Part shown: positions 12,401 through 24,746 of the stretch, piece after piece
How the letters are laid out: each line of letters opens with the position of its first letter
Position numbering within the stretch: the first letter of the stretch is position 1
NCBI GenBank assembly: GCA_964020085.1
Contig: OZ026597.1
Location: forward strand, 23,338,721-23,402,720
DNA: 64,000 nucleotides
Direction of reading: 5' to 3'
Source: Micromussa lordhowensis
Taxonomy: Eukaryota; Cnidaria; Anthozoa; Scleractinia; Lobophylliidae
Made by a program: the position numbers and the translations under genes
The notes under the pieces: model-generated
What the model was told of the DNA's origin: nothing
What the model saw: the letters and a program-made list of their open reading frames with translations, nothing else
Database searches by the model: none

Positions 12401-14454
12401 ACTTTTTTGAGCATTTTCCCTTGGTCCCCCCTTGGCAAAATCTCAGAAAATGGCCGATTTAGGTCTCCTTGCCAAATTTGTCATCACTCGGCTATGCGGA
12501 CACTTATGGAGCCGCAATTTGCAGCAAAATGTTCTCCTATGTTTGCACTTCAAGTGCATACTAATTAGGAGATGATGCCATTTGCGCCAGGGTGTTTTTG
12601 AAGCCCGTATAGTCGGCCTTCTTTTTTGAGCATTTTCCCTTGGTCCCCCCTTGGCAAAATCTCAGAAAATGGCCGATTTAGGTCTCCTTGCCAAATTTGT
12701 CATCACTCGGCTATGCGGACACTTATGGAGCCGCAATTTGCAGCAAAATGTTCTCCTATGTTTGCACTTCAAGTGCATACTAATTAGGAGATGATGCCAT
12801 TTGCGCGAGGGTGTTTTTGAAGCCCGTATAGTCGGCCTACTTTTTTGAGCATTTTCCCTTGGTCCCCCCTTGGCAAAATCTCAGAAAATGGCCGATTTAG
12901 GTCTCCTTGCCAAATTTGTCATCACTCGGCTATGCGGACACTTATGGAGCCGCAATTTGCAGCAAAATGTTCTCCTATGTTTGCACTTCAAGTGCATACT
13001 AATTAGGAGATGATGCCATTTGCGCCAGGGTGTTTTTGAAGCCCGTATAGTCGGCCTACTTTTTTGAGCATTTTCCCTTGGTCCCCCCTTGGCAAAATCT
13101 CAGAAAATGGCCGATTTAGGTCTCCTTGCCAAATTTGTCATCACTCGGCTATGCGGACACTTATGGAGCCGCAATTTGCAGCAAAATGTTCTCCTATGTT
13201 TGCACTTCAAGTGCATACTAATTAGGAGATGATGCCATTTGCGCCAGGGTGTTTTTGAAGCCCGTATAGTCGGCCTTCTTTTTTGAGCATTTTCCCTTGG
13301 TCCCCCCTTGGCAAAATCTCAGAAAATGGCCGATTTAGGTCTCCTTGCCAAATTTGTCATCACTCGGCTATGCGGACACTTATGGAGCCGCAATTTGCAG
13401 CAAAATGTTCTCCTATGTTTGCACTTCAAGTGCATACTAATTAAGAGATGATGCCATTTGCGCGAGGGTGTTTTTGAAGCCCGTATAGTCGGCCTACTTT
13501 TTTGAGCATTTTCCCTTGGTCCCCCCTTGGCAAAATCTCAGAAAATGGCCGATTTAGGTCTCCTTGCCAAATTTGTCATCACTCGGCTATGCGGACACTT
13601 ATGGAGCCGCAATTTGCAGCAAAATGTTCTCCTATGTTTGCACTTCAAGTGCATACTAATTAGGAGATGATGCCATTTGCGCCAGGGTGTTTTTGAAGCC
13701 CGTATAGTCGGCCTACTTTTTTGAGCATTTTCCCTTGGTCCCCCCTTGGCAAAATCTCAGAAAATGGCCGATTTAGGTCTCCTTGCCAAATTTGTCATCA
13801 CTCGGCTATGCGGACACTTATGGAGCCGCAATTTGCAGCAAAATGTTCTCCTATGTTTGCACTTCAAGTGCATACTAATTAGGAGATGATGCCATTTGCG
13901 CCAGGGTGTTTTTGAAGCCCGTATAGTCGGCCTTCTTTTTTGAGCATTTTCCCTTGGTCCCCCCTTGGCAAAATCTCAGAAAATGGCCGATTTAGGTCTC
14001 CTTGCCAAATTTGTCATCACTCGGCTATGCGGACACTTATGGAGCCGCAATTTGCAGCAAAATGTTCTCCTATGTTTGCACTTCAAGTGCATACTAATTA
14101 AGAGATGATGCCATTTGCGCGAGGGTGTTTTTGAAGCCCGTATAGTCGGCCTACTTTTTTGAGCATTTTCCCTTGGTCCCCCCTTGGCAAAATCTCAGAA
14201 AATGGCCGATTTAGGTCTCCTTGCCAAATTTGTCATCACTCGGCTATGCGGACACTTATGGAGCCGCAATTTGCAGCAAAATGTTCTCCTATGTTTGCAC
14301 TTCAAGTGCATACTAATTAGGAGATGATGCCATTTGCGCCAGGGTGTTTTTGAAGCCCGTATAGTCGGCCTACTTTTTTGAGCATTTTCCCTTGGTCCCC
14401 CCTTGGCAAAATCTCAGAAAATGGCCGATTTAGGTCTCCTTGCCAAATTTGTCA

Positions 14455-15330
14455 TCACTCGGCTATGCGGACACTTATGGAGCCGCAATTTGCAGCAAAA
14501 TGTTCTCCTATGTTTGCACTTCAAGTGCATACTAATTAGGAGATGATGCCATTTGCGCCAGGGTGTTTTTGAAGCCCGTATAGTCGGCCTTCTTTTTTGA
14601 GCATTTTCCCTTGGTCCCCCCTTGGCAAAATCTCAGAAAATGGCCGATTTAGGTCTCCTTGCCAAATTTGTCATCACTCGGCTATGCGGACACTTATGGA
14701 GCCGCAATTTGCAGCAAAATGTTCTCCTATGTTTGCACTTCAAGTGCATACTAATTAGGAGATGATGCCATTTGCGCGAGGGTGGTTTTGAAGCCCGTAT
14801 AGTCGGCCTACTTTTTTGAGCATTTTCCCTTGGTCCCCCCTTGGCAAAATCTCAGAAAATGGCCGATTTAGGTCTCCTTCCCAAATTTGTCATCACTCGG
14901 CTATGCGGACACTTATGGAGCCGCAATTTGCAGCAAAATGTTCTCCTATGTTTGCACTTCAAGTGCATACTAATTAGGAGATGATGCCATTTGCGCCAGG
15001 GTGTTTTTGAAGCCCGTATAGTCGGCCTTCTTTTTTGAGCATTTTCCCTTGGTCCCCCCTTGGCAAAATCTCAGAAAATGGCCGATTTAGGTCTCCTTGC
15101 CAAATTTGTCATCACTCGGCTATGCGGACACTTATGGAGCCGCAATTTGCAGCAAAATGTTCTCCTATGTTTGCACTTCAAGTGCATACTAATTAGGAGA
15201 TGATGCCATTTGCGCGAGGGTGGTTTTGAAGCCCGTATAGTCGGCCTACTTTTTTGAGCATTTTCCCTTGGTCCCCCCTTGGCAAAATCTCAGAAAATGG
15301 CCGATTTAGGTCTCCTTCCCAAATTTGTCA
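14455..15330. repeat. Tandem duplication of a C-A dimer, 438 bp unit
   Basis: Two A monomers share a T-to-G change (GGGTGGTTTTG, at 14785 and 15223) and CCTTCCC in place of CCTTGCC (near 14877 and 15315). The marks are 438 bp apart, exactly two monomers. The dimers are 14455-14892 and 14893-15330, giving the order C-A-C-A where the trimer would have a B. The two rare linked marks make a single duplication event the simplest explanation. Confidence 0.88.
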
Positions 15331-15548
15331 TCACTCGGCTATGCGGACACTTATGGAGCCGCAATTTGCAGCAAAATGTTCTCCTATGTTTGCACTTCAA
15401 GTGCATACTAATTAGGAGATGATGCCATTTGCGCCAGGGTGTTTTTGAAGCCCGTATAGTCGGCTACTTTTTTGAGCATTTTCCCTTGGTCCCCCCTTGG
15501 CAAAATCTCAGAAAATGGCCGATTTAGGTCTCCTTGCCAAATTTGTCA

Positions 15549-18500
15549 TCACTCGGCTATGCGGACACTTATGGAGCCGCAATTTGCAGCAAAATGTTGT
15601 CCTATGTTTGCACTTCAAGTGCATACTAATTAGGAGATGATGCCATTTGCGCCAGGGTGTTTTTGAAGCCCGTATAGTCGGCCTTCTTTTTTGAGCATTT
15701 TCCCTTGGTCCCCCCTTGGCAAAATCTCAGAAAATGGCCGATTTAGGTCTCCTTGCCAAATTTGTCATCACTCGGCTATGCGGACACTTATGGAGCCGCA
15801 ATTTGCAGCAAAATGTTCTCCTATGTTTGCACTTCAAGTGCATACTAATTAAGAGATGATGCCATTTGCGCGAGGGTGTTTTTGAAGCCCGTATAGTCGG
15901 CCTACTTTTTTGAGCATTTTCCCTTGGTCCCCCCTTGGCAAAATCTCAGAAAATGGCCGATTTAGGTCTCCTTGCCAAATTTGTCATCACTCGGCTATGC
16001 GGACACTTATGGAGCCGCAATTTGCAGCAAAATGTTCTCCTATGTTTGCACTTCAAGTGCATACTAATTAGGAGATGATGCCATTTGCGCGAGGGTGTTT
16101 TTGAAGCCCGTATAGTCGGCCTACTTTTTTGAGCAATTTCCCTTGGTCCCCCCTTGGCAAAATCTCAGAAAATGGCCGATTTAGGTCTCCTTGCCAAATT
16201 TGTCATCACTCGGCTATGCGGACACTTATGGAGCCGCAATTTGCAGCAAAATGTTCTCCTATGTTTGCACTTCAAGTGCATACTAATTAGGAGATGATGC
16301 CATTTGCGCCAGGGTGTTTTTGAAGCCCGTATAGTCGGCCTACTTTTTTGAGCATTTTCCCTTGGTCCCCCCTTGGCAAAATCTCAGAAAATGGCCGATT
16401 TAGGTCTCCTTGCCAAATTTGTCATCACTCGACTATGCGGACACTTATGGAGCCGCAATTTGCAGCAAAATGTTCTCCTATGTTTGCACTTCAAGTGCAT
16501 ACTAATTAGGAGATGATGCCATTTGCGCCAGGGTGTTTTTGAAGCCCGTATAGTCGGCCTTCTTTTTTGAGCATTTTCCCTTGGTCCCCCCTTGGCAAAA
16601 TCTCAGAAAATGGCCGATTTAGGTCTCCTTGCCAAATTTGTCATCACTCGGCTATGCGGACACTTATGGAGCCGCAATTTGCAGCAAAATGTTCTCCTAT
16701 GTTTGCACTTCAAGTGCATACTAATTAGGAGATGATGCCATTTGCGCGAGGGTGTTTTTGAAGCCCGTATAGTCGGCCTACTTTTTTGAGCATTTTCCCT
16801 TGGTCCCCCCTTGGCAAAATCTCAGAAAATGGCCGATTTAGGTCTCCTTGCCAAATTTGTCATCACTCGGCTATGCGGACACTTATGGAGCCGCAATTTG
16901 CAGCAAAATGTTCTCCTATGTTTGCACTTCAAGTGCATACTAATTAGGAGATGATGCCATTTGCGCCAGGGTGTTTTTGAAGCCCGTATAGTCGGCCTAC
17001 TTTTTTGAGCATTTTCCCTTGGTCCCCCCTTGGCAAAATCTCAGAAAATGGCCGATTTAGGTCTCCTTGCCAAATTTGTCATCACTCGGCTATGCGGACA
17101 CTTATGGAGCCGCAATTTGCAGCAAAATGTTCTCCTATGTTTGCACTTCAAGTGCATACTAATTAGGAGATGATGCCATTTGCGCCAGGGTGTTTTTGAA
17201 GCCCGTATAGTCGGCCTTCTTTTTTGAGCATTTTCCCTTGGTCCCCCCTTGGCAAAATCTCAGAAAATGGCCGATTTAGGTCTCCTTGCCAAATTTGTCA
17301 TCACTCGGCTATGCGGACACTTATGGAGCCGCAATTTGCAGCAAAATGTTCTCCTATGTTTGCACTTCAAGTGCATACTAATTAGGAGATGATGCCATTT
17401 GCGCGAGGGTGTTTTTGAAGCCCGTATAGTCGGCCTACTTTTTTGAGCATTTTCCCTTGGTCCCCCCTTGGCAAAATCTCAGAAAATGGCCGATTTAGGT
17501 CTCCTTGCCAAATTTGTCATCACTCGGCTATGCGGACACTTATGGAGCCGCAATTTGCAGCAAAATGTTCTCCTATGTTTGCACTTCAAGTGCATACTAA
17601 TTAGGAGATGATGCCATTTGCGCGAGGGTGTTTTTGAAGCCCGTATAGTCGGCCTTCTTTTTTGAGCATTTTCCCTTGGTCCCCCCTTGGCAAAATCTCA
17701 GAAAATGGCCGATTTAGGTCTCCTTGCCAAATTTGTCATCACTCGGCTATGCGGACACTTATGGAGCCGCAATTTGCAGCAAAATGTTCTCCTATGTTTG
17801 CACTTCAAGTGCATACTAATTAGGAGATGATGCCATTTGCGCCAGGGTGTTTTTGAAGCCCGTATAGTCGGCCTTCTTTTTTGAGCATTTTCCCTTGGTC
17901 CCCCCTTGGCAAAATCTCAGAAAATGGCCGATTTAGGTCTCCTTGCCAAATTTGTCATCACTCGGCTATGCGGACACTTATGGAGCCGCAATTTGCAGCA
18001 AAATGTTCTCCTATGTTTGCACTTCAAGTGCATACTAATTAAGAGATGATGCCATTTGCGCCAGGGTGTTTTTGAAGCCCGTATAGTCGGCCTACTTTTT
18101 TGAGCATTTTCCCTTGGTCCCCCCTTGGCAAAATCTCAGAAAATGGCCGATTTAGGTCTCCTTGCCAAATTTGTTATCACTCGGCTATGCGGACACTTAT
18201 GGAGCCGCAATTTGCAGCAAAATGTTCTCCTATGTTTGCACTTCAAGTGCATACTAATTAAGAGATGATGCCATTTGCGCGAGGGTGTTTTTGAAGCCCG
18301 TATAGTCGGCCTACTTTTTTGAGCATTTTCCCTTGGTCCCCCCTTGGCAAAATCTCAGAAAATGGCCGATTTAGGTCTCCTTGCCAAATTTGTCATCACT
18401 CGGCTATGCGGACACTTATGGAGCCGCAATTTGCAGCAAAATGTTCCCCTATGTTTGCTCTTCAAGTGCATACTAATTAGGAGATGATGCCATTTGCGCC

Positions 18501-21242
18501 AGGGTGTTTTTGAAGCCCGTATAGTCGGCCTTCTTTTTTGAGCATTTTCCCTTGGTCCCCCCTTGGCAAAATCTCAGAAAATGGCCGATTTAGGTCTCCT
18601 TGCCAAATTTGTCATCACTCGGCTATGCGGACACTTATGGAGCCGCAATTTGCAGCAAAATGTTCTCCTATGTTTGCACTTCAAGTGCATACTAATTAGG
18701 AGATGATGCCATTTGCGCGAGGGTGTTTTTGAAGCCCGTATAGTCGGCCTACTTTTTTGAGCATTTTCCCTTGGTCCCCCCTTGGCAAAATCTCAGAAAA
18801 TGGCCGATTTAGGTCTCCTTGCCAAATTTGTCATCACTCGGCTATGCGGACACTTATGGAGCCGCAATTTGCAGCAAAATGTTCTCCTATGTTTGCACTT
18901 CAAGTGCATACTAATTAGGAGATGATGCCATTTGCGCGAGGGTGTTTTTGAAGCCCGTATAGTCGGCCTACTTTTTTGAGCAATTTCCCTTGGTCCCCCC
19001 TTGGCAAAATCTCAGAAAATGGCCGATTTAGGTCTCCTTGCCAAATTTGTCATCACTCGGCTATGCGGACACTTATGGAGCCGCAATTTGCAGCAAAATG
19101 TTCTCCTATGTTTGCACTTCAAGTGCATACTAATTAGGAGATGATGCCATTTGCGCCAGGGTGTTTTTGAAGCCCGTATAGTCGGCCTACTTTTTTGAGC
19201 ATTTTCCCTTGGTCCCCCCTTGGCAAAATCTCAGAAAATGGCCGATTTAGGTCTCCTTGCCAAATTTGTCATCACTCGACTATGCGGACGCTTATGGAGC
19301 CGCAATTTGCAGCAAAATGTTTTCCTATGTTTGCACTTCAAGTGCATACTAATTAGGAGATGATGCCATTTGCGCCAGGGTGTTTTTGAAGCCCGTATAG
19401 TCGGCCTTCTTTTTTGAGCATTTTCCCTTGGTCCCCCCTTGGCAAAATCTCAGAAAATGGCCGATTTAGGTCTCCTTGCCAAATTTGTCATCACTCGGCT
19501 ATGCGGACACTTATGGAGCCGCAATTTGCAGCAAAATGTTCTCCTATGTTTGCACTTCAAGTGCATACTAATTAGGAGATGATGCCATTTGCGCGAGGGT
19601 GTTTTTGAAGCCCGTATAGTCGGCCTACTTTTTTGAGCATTTTCCCTTGGTCCCCCCTTGGCAAAATCTCAGAAAATGGCCGATTTAGGTCTCCTTGCCA
19701 AATTTGTCATCACTCGGCTATGCGGACACTTATGGAGCCGCAATTTGCAGCAAAATGTTCTCCTATGTTTGCACTTCAAGTGCATACTAATTAGGAGATG
19801 ATGCCATTTGCGCCAGGGTGTTTTTGAAGCCCGTATAGTCGGCCTACTTTTTTGAGCATTTTCCCTTGGTCCCCCCTTGGCAAAATCTCAGAAAATGGCC
19901 GATTTAGGTCTCCTTGCCAAATTTGTCATCACTCGGCTATGCGGACACTTATGGAGCCGCAATTTGCAGCAAAATGTTCTCCTATGTTTGCACTTCAAGT
20001 GCATACTAATTAGGAGATGATGCCATTTGCGCCAGGGTGTTTTTGAAGCCCGTATAGTCGGCCTTCTTTTTTGAGCATTTTCCCTTGGTCCCCCCTTGGC
20101 AAAATCTCAGAAAATGGCCGATTTAGGTCTCCTTGCCAAATTTGTCATCACTCGGCTATGCGGACACTTATGGAGCCGCAATTTGCAGCAAAATGTTCTC
20201 CTATGTTTGCACTTCAAGTGCATACTAATTAGGAGATGATGCCATTTGCGCGAGGGTGTTTTTGAAGCCCGTATAGTCGGCCTACTTTTTTGAGCATTTT
20301 CCCTTGGTCCCCCCTTGGCAAAATCTCAGAAAATGGCCGATTTAGGTCTCCTTGCCAAATTTGTCATCACTCGGCTATGCGGACACTTATGGAGCCGCAA
20401 TTTGCAGCAAAATGTTCTCCTATGTTTGCACTTCAAGTGCATACTAATTAGGAGATGATGCCATTTGCGCGAGGGTGTTTTTGAAGCCCGTATAGTCGGC
20501 CTTCTTTTTTGAGCATTTTCCCTTGGTCCCCCCTTGGCAAAATCTCAGAAAATGGCCGATTTAGGTCTCCTTGCCAAATTTGTCATCACTCGGCTATGCG
20601 GACACTTATGGAGCCGAAATTTGCAGCAAAATGTTCTCCTATGTTTGCACTTCAAGTGCATACTAATTAGGAGATGATGCCATTTGCGCCAGGGTGTTTT
20701 TGAAGCCCGTATAGTCGGCCTTCTTTTTTGAGCATTTTCCCTTGGTCCCCCCTTGGCAAAATCTCAGAAAATGGCCGATTTAGGTCTCCTTGCCAAATTT
20801 GTCATCACTCGGCTATGCGGACACTTATGGAGCCGCAATTTGCAGCAAAATGTTCTCCTATGTTTGCACTTCAAGTGCATACTAATTAAGAGATGATGCC
20901 ATTTGCGCGAGGGTGTTTTTGAAGCCCGTATAGTCGGCCTACTTTTTTGAGCATTTTCCCTTGGTCCCCCCTTGGCAAAATCTCAGAAAATGGCCGATTT
21001 AGGTCTCCTTGCCAAATTTGTCATCACTCGGCTATGCGGACACTTATGGAGCCGCAATTTGCAGCAAAATGTTCTCCTATGTTTGCACTTCAAGTGCATA
21101 CTAATTAAGAGATGATGCCATTTGCGCGAGGGTGTTTTTGAAGCCCGTATAGTCGGCCTACTTTTTTGAGCATTTTCCCTTGGTCCCCCCTTGGCAAAAT
21201 CTCAGAAAATGGCCGATTTAGGTCTCCTTGCCAAATTTGTCA
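15549..21242. repeat. Tandem segmental duplication, 13-monomer unit of 2847 bp
   Basis: Copy 1 is about 15549-18395 and copy 2 about 18396-21242. GAGCAATTTCCC (CAATTT at 16134) recurs at 18981, and CTCGACTATG (GACTATG at 16431) recurs at 19278; both offsets are 2847 bp, or 13 x 219. The type strings are CAABCABCADCBA and CAABCABCADCAA, matching at 12 of 13 places. They include the rare D type (G105 with T137) near 17628 and 20475. Adenine at site 85 recurs in the last monomers of both copies. The exact breakpoints cannot be fixed because the units are so similar. Confidence 0.9.
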
Positions 21243-22118
21243 TCACTCGGCTATGCGGACACTTATGGAGCCGCAATTTGCAGCAAAATGTTCTCCTATG
21301 TTTGCACTTCAAGTGCATACTAATTAGGAGATGATGCCATTTGCGCCAGGGTGTTTTTGAAGCCCGTATAGTCGGCCTACTTTTTTGAGCATTTTCCCTT
21401 GGTCCCCCCTTGGCAAAATCTCAGAAAATGGCCGATTTAGGTCTCCTTGCCAAATTTGTCATCACTCGGCTATGCGGACACTTATGGAGCCGCAATTTGC
21501 AGCAAAATGTTCTCCTATGTTTGCACTTCAAGTGCATACTAATTAGGAGATGATGCCATTTGCGCCAGGGTGTTTTTGAAGCCCGTATAGTCGGCCTACT
21601 TTTTTGAGCATTTTCCCTTGGTCCCCCCTTGGCAAAATCTCAGAAAATGGCCGATTTAGGTCTCCTTGCCAAATTTGTCATCACTCGGCTATGCGGACAC
21701 TTATGGAGCCGCAATTTGCAGCAAAATGTTCTCCTATGTTTGCACTTCAAGTGCATACTAATTAGGAGATGATGCCATTTGCGCCAGGGTGTTTTTGAAG
21801 CCCGTATAGTCGGCCTTCTTTTTTGAGCATTTTCCCTTGGTCCCCCCTTGGCAAAATCTCAGAAAATGGCCGATTTAGGTCTCCTTGCCAAATTTGTCAT
21901 CACTCGGCTATGCGGACACTTATGGAGCCGCAATTTGCAGCAAAATGTTCTCCTATGTTTGCACTTCAAGTGCATACTAATTAGGAGATGATGCCATTTG
22001 CGCGAGGGTGTTTTTGAAGCCCGTATAGTCGGCCTACTTTTTTGAGCATTTTCCCTTGGTCCCCCTTTGGCAAAATCTCAGAAAATGGCCGATTTAGGTC
22101 TCCTTGCCAAATTTGTCA

Positions 22119-24746
22119 TCACTCGGCTATGCGGACACTTATGGAGCCGCAATTTGCAGCAAAATGTTCTCCTATGTTTGCACTTCAAGTGCATACTAAT
22201 TAGGAGATGATGCCATTTGCGCCAGGGTGTTTTTGAAGCCCGTATAGTCGGCCTACTTTTTTGAGCATTTTCCCTTGGTCCCCCCTTGGCAAAATCTCAG
22301 AAAATGGCCGATTTAGGTCTCCTTGCCAAATTTGTCATCACTCGGCTATGCGGACACTTATGGAGCCGCAATTTGCAGCAAAATGTTCTCCTATGTTTGC
22401 ACTTCAAGTGCATACTAATTAGGAGATGATGCCATTTGCGCCAGGGTGTTTTTGAAGCCCGTATAGTCGGCCTTCTTTTTTGAGCATTTTCCCTTGGTCC
22501 CCCCTTGGCAAAATCTCAGAAAATGGCCGATTTAGGTCTCCTTGCCAAATTTGTCATCACTCGGCTATGCGGACACTTATGGAGCCGCAATTTGCAGCAA
22601 AATGTTCTCCTATGTTTGCACTTCAAGTGCATACTAATTAGGAGATGATGCCATTTGCGCGAGGGTGTTTTTGAAGCCCGTATAGTCGGCATACTTTTTT
22701 GAGCATTTTCCCTTGGTCCCCCCTTGGCAAAATCTCAGAAAATGGCCGATTTAGGTCTCCTTGCCAAATTTGTCATCACTCGGCTATGCGGACACTTATG
22801 GAGCCGCAATTTGCAGCAAAATGTTCTCCTATGTTTGCACTTCAAGTGCATACTAATTAGGAGATGATGCCATTTGCACCAGGGTGTTTTTGAAGCCCGT
22901 ATAGTCGGCCTACTTTTTTGAGCATTTTCCCTTGGTCCCCCCTTGGCAAAATCTCAGAAAATGGCCGATTTAGGTCTCCTTGCCAAATTTGTCATCACTC
23001 GGCTATGCGGACACTTATGGAGCCGCAATTTGCAGCAAAATGTTCTCCTATGTTTGCACTTCAAGTGCATACTAATTAGGAGATGATGCCATTTGCGCCA
23101 GGGTGTTTTTGAAGCCCGTATAGTCGGCCTTCTTTTTTGAGCATTTTCCCTTGGTCCCCCCTTGGCAAAATCTCAGAAAATGGCCGATTTAGGTCTCCTT
23201 GCCAAATTTGTCATCACTCGGCTATGCGGACACTTATGGAGCCGCAATTTGCAGCAAAATGTTCTCCTATGTTTGCACTTCAAGTGCATACTAATTAGGA
23301 GATGATGCCATTTGCGCGAGGGTGTTTTTGAAGCCCGTATAGTCGGCCTACTTTTTTGAGCATTTTCCCTTGGTCCCCCCTTAACAAAATCTCAGAAAAT
23401 GGCCGATTTAGTACCCCTTGCCAAATTTGTCATCACTCGGCTATGCGGACACTTATGGAGCCTCAAGTTGCAGCAAAATGTTCTCCTATGTTTGCACTTC
23501 AAGTGCATACTAATTAGGAGATGATGCCATTTGCGCCAGGGTGTTTTTGAAGCCCGTATAGTCGGCCTACTTTTTTGAGCATTTTCCCTTGGTCCCCCCT
23601 TGGCAAAATCTCAGAAAATGGCCGATTTAGGTCTCCTTGCCAAATTTGTCATCACTCGGCTATGCGGACACTTATGGAGCCGCAATTTGCAGCAAAATGT
23701 TCTCCTATGTTTGCACTTCAAGTGCATACTAATTAGGAGATGATGCCATTTGCGCCAGGATGTTTTTGAAGCCCGTATAGTCGGCCTTCTTTTTTGAGCA
23801 TTTTCCCTTGGTCCCCCCTTGGCAAAATCTCAGAAAATGGCCGATTTAGGTCTCCTTGCCAAATTTGTCATCACTCGGCTATGCGGACACTTATGGAGCC
23901 GCAATTTGCAGCAAAATGTTCTCCTATGTTTGCACTTCAAGTGCATACTAATTAGGAGATGATGCCATTTGCGCCAGGGTGTTTTTGAAGCCCGTATAGT
24001 CGGCCTACTTTTTTGAGCATTTTCCCTTGGTCCCCCCTTGGCAAAATCTCAGAAAATGGCCGATTTAGGTCTCCTTGCCAAATTTGTCATCACTCGGCTA
24101 TGCGGACACTTATGGAGCCGCAATTTGCAGCAAAATGTTCTCCTATGTTTGCACTTCAAGTGCATACTAATTAGGAGATGATGCCATTTGCGCCAGGGTG
24201 TTTTTGAAGCCCGTATAGTCGGCCTACTTTTTTGAGCATTTTCCCTTGGTCCCCCCTTGGCAAAATCTCAGAAAATGGCCGATTTAGGTCTCCTTGCCAA
24301 ATTTGTCATCACTCGGCTATGCGGACACTTATGGAGCCGCAATTTGCAGCAAAATGTTCTCCTATGTTTGCACTTCAAGTGCATACTAATTAGGAGATGA
24401 TGCCATTTGCGCCAGGGTGTTTTTGAAGCCCGTATAGTCGGCCTTCTTTTTTGAGCATTTTCCCTTGGTCCCCCCTTGGCAAAATCTCAGAAAATGGCCG
24501 ATTTAGGTCTCCTTGCCAAATTTGTCATCACTCGGCTATGCGGACACTTATGGAGCCGCAATTTGCAGCAAAATGTTCTCCTATGTTTGCACTTCAAGTG
24601 CATACTAATTAGGAGATGATGCCATTTGCGCGAGGGTGTTTTTGAAGCCCGTATAGTCGGCCTACTTTTTTGAGCATTTTCCCTTGGTCCCCCCTTAACA
24701 AAATCTCAGAAAATGGCCGATTTAGTACCCCTTGCCAAATTTGTCA
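22119..24746. repeat. Tandem duplication of a 6-monomer block, 1314 bp unit
   Basis: A cluster of linked substitutions (CCTTAACAAAA, then TTTAGTACCCC, then GAGCCTCAAGTTG) begins at 23381 and again at 24695, exactly 1314 bp or six monomers apart. The type strings are BCABCA (22119-23432) and BCBBCA (23433-24746), so the outer part matches and the middle A monomer differs. The cluster runs a few dozen bases past each block end into the next monomer, so the true breakpoints lie somewhat to the right of those given. Confidence 0.85.

Larger units (their letters stand above)
1..24746. repeat. Left domain: A-B-C trimer higher-order repeat, 657 bp period, C at site 2
   Basis: Read at sites 105 and 137, monomers mostly follow the order A (G/A), B (C/A), C (C/T). 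Long clean runs include monomers 11-21 (2191-4599) and 54-67 (11608-14673). Site 2 is C in every monomer except those beginning near 5476 and 8104. Departures from the trimer are local: missing or doubled monomers, and the duplications listed separately. A minority of monomers carry A at site 85 (TTAAGAGATG), for example near 10378, 12129, 13444, 14100, 15850, 18040 and 20888. There is one length change, a 1-base loss near 15464. High identity between trimers suggests recent homogenisation. Confidence 0.88.
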
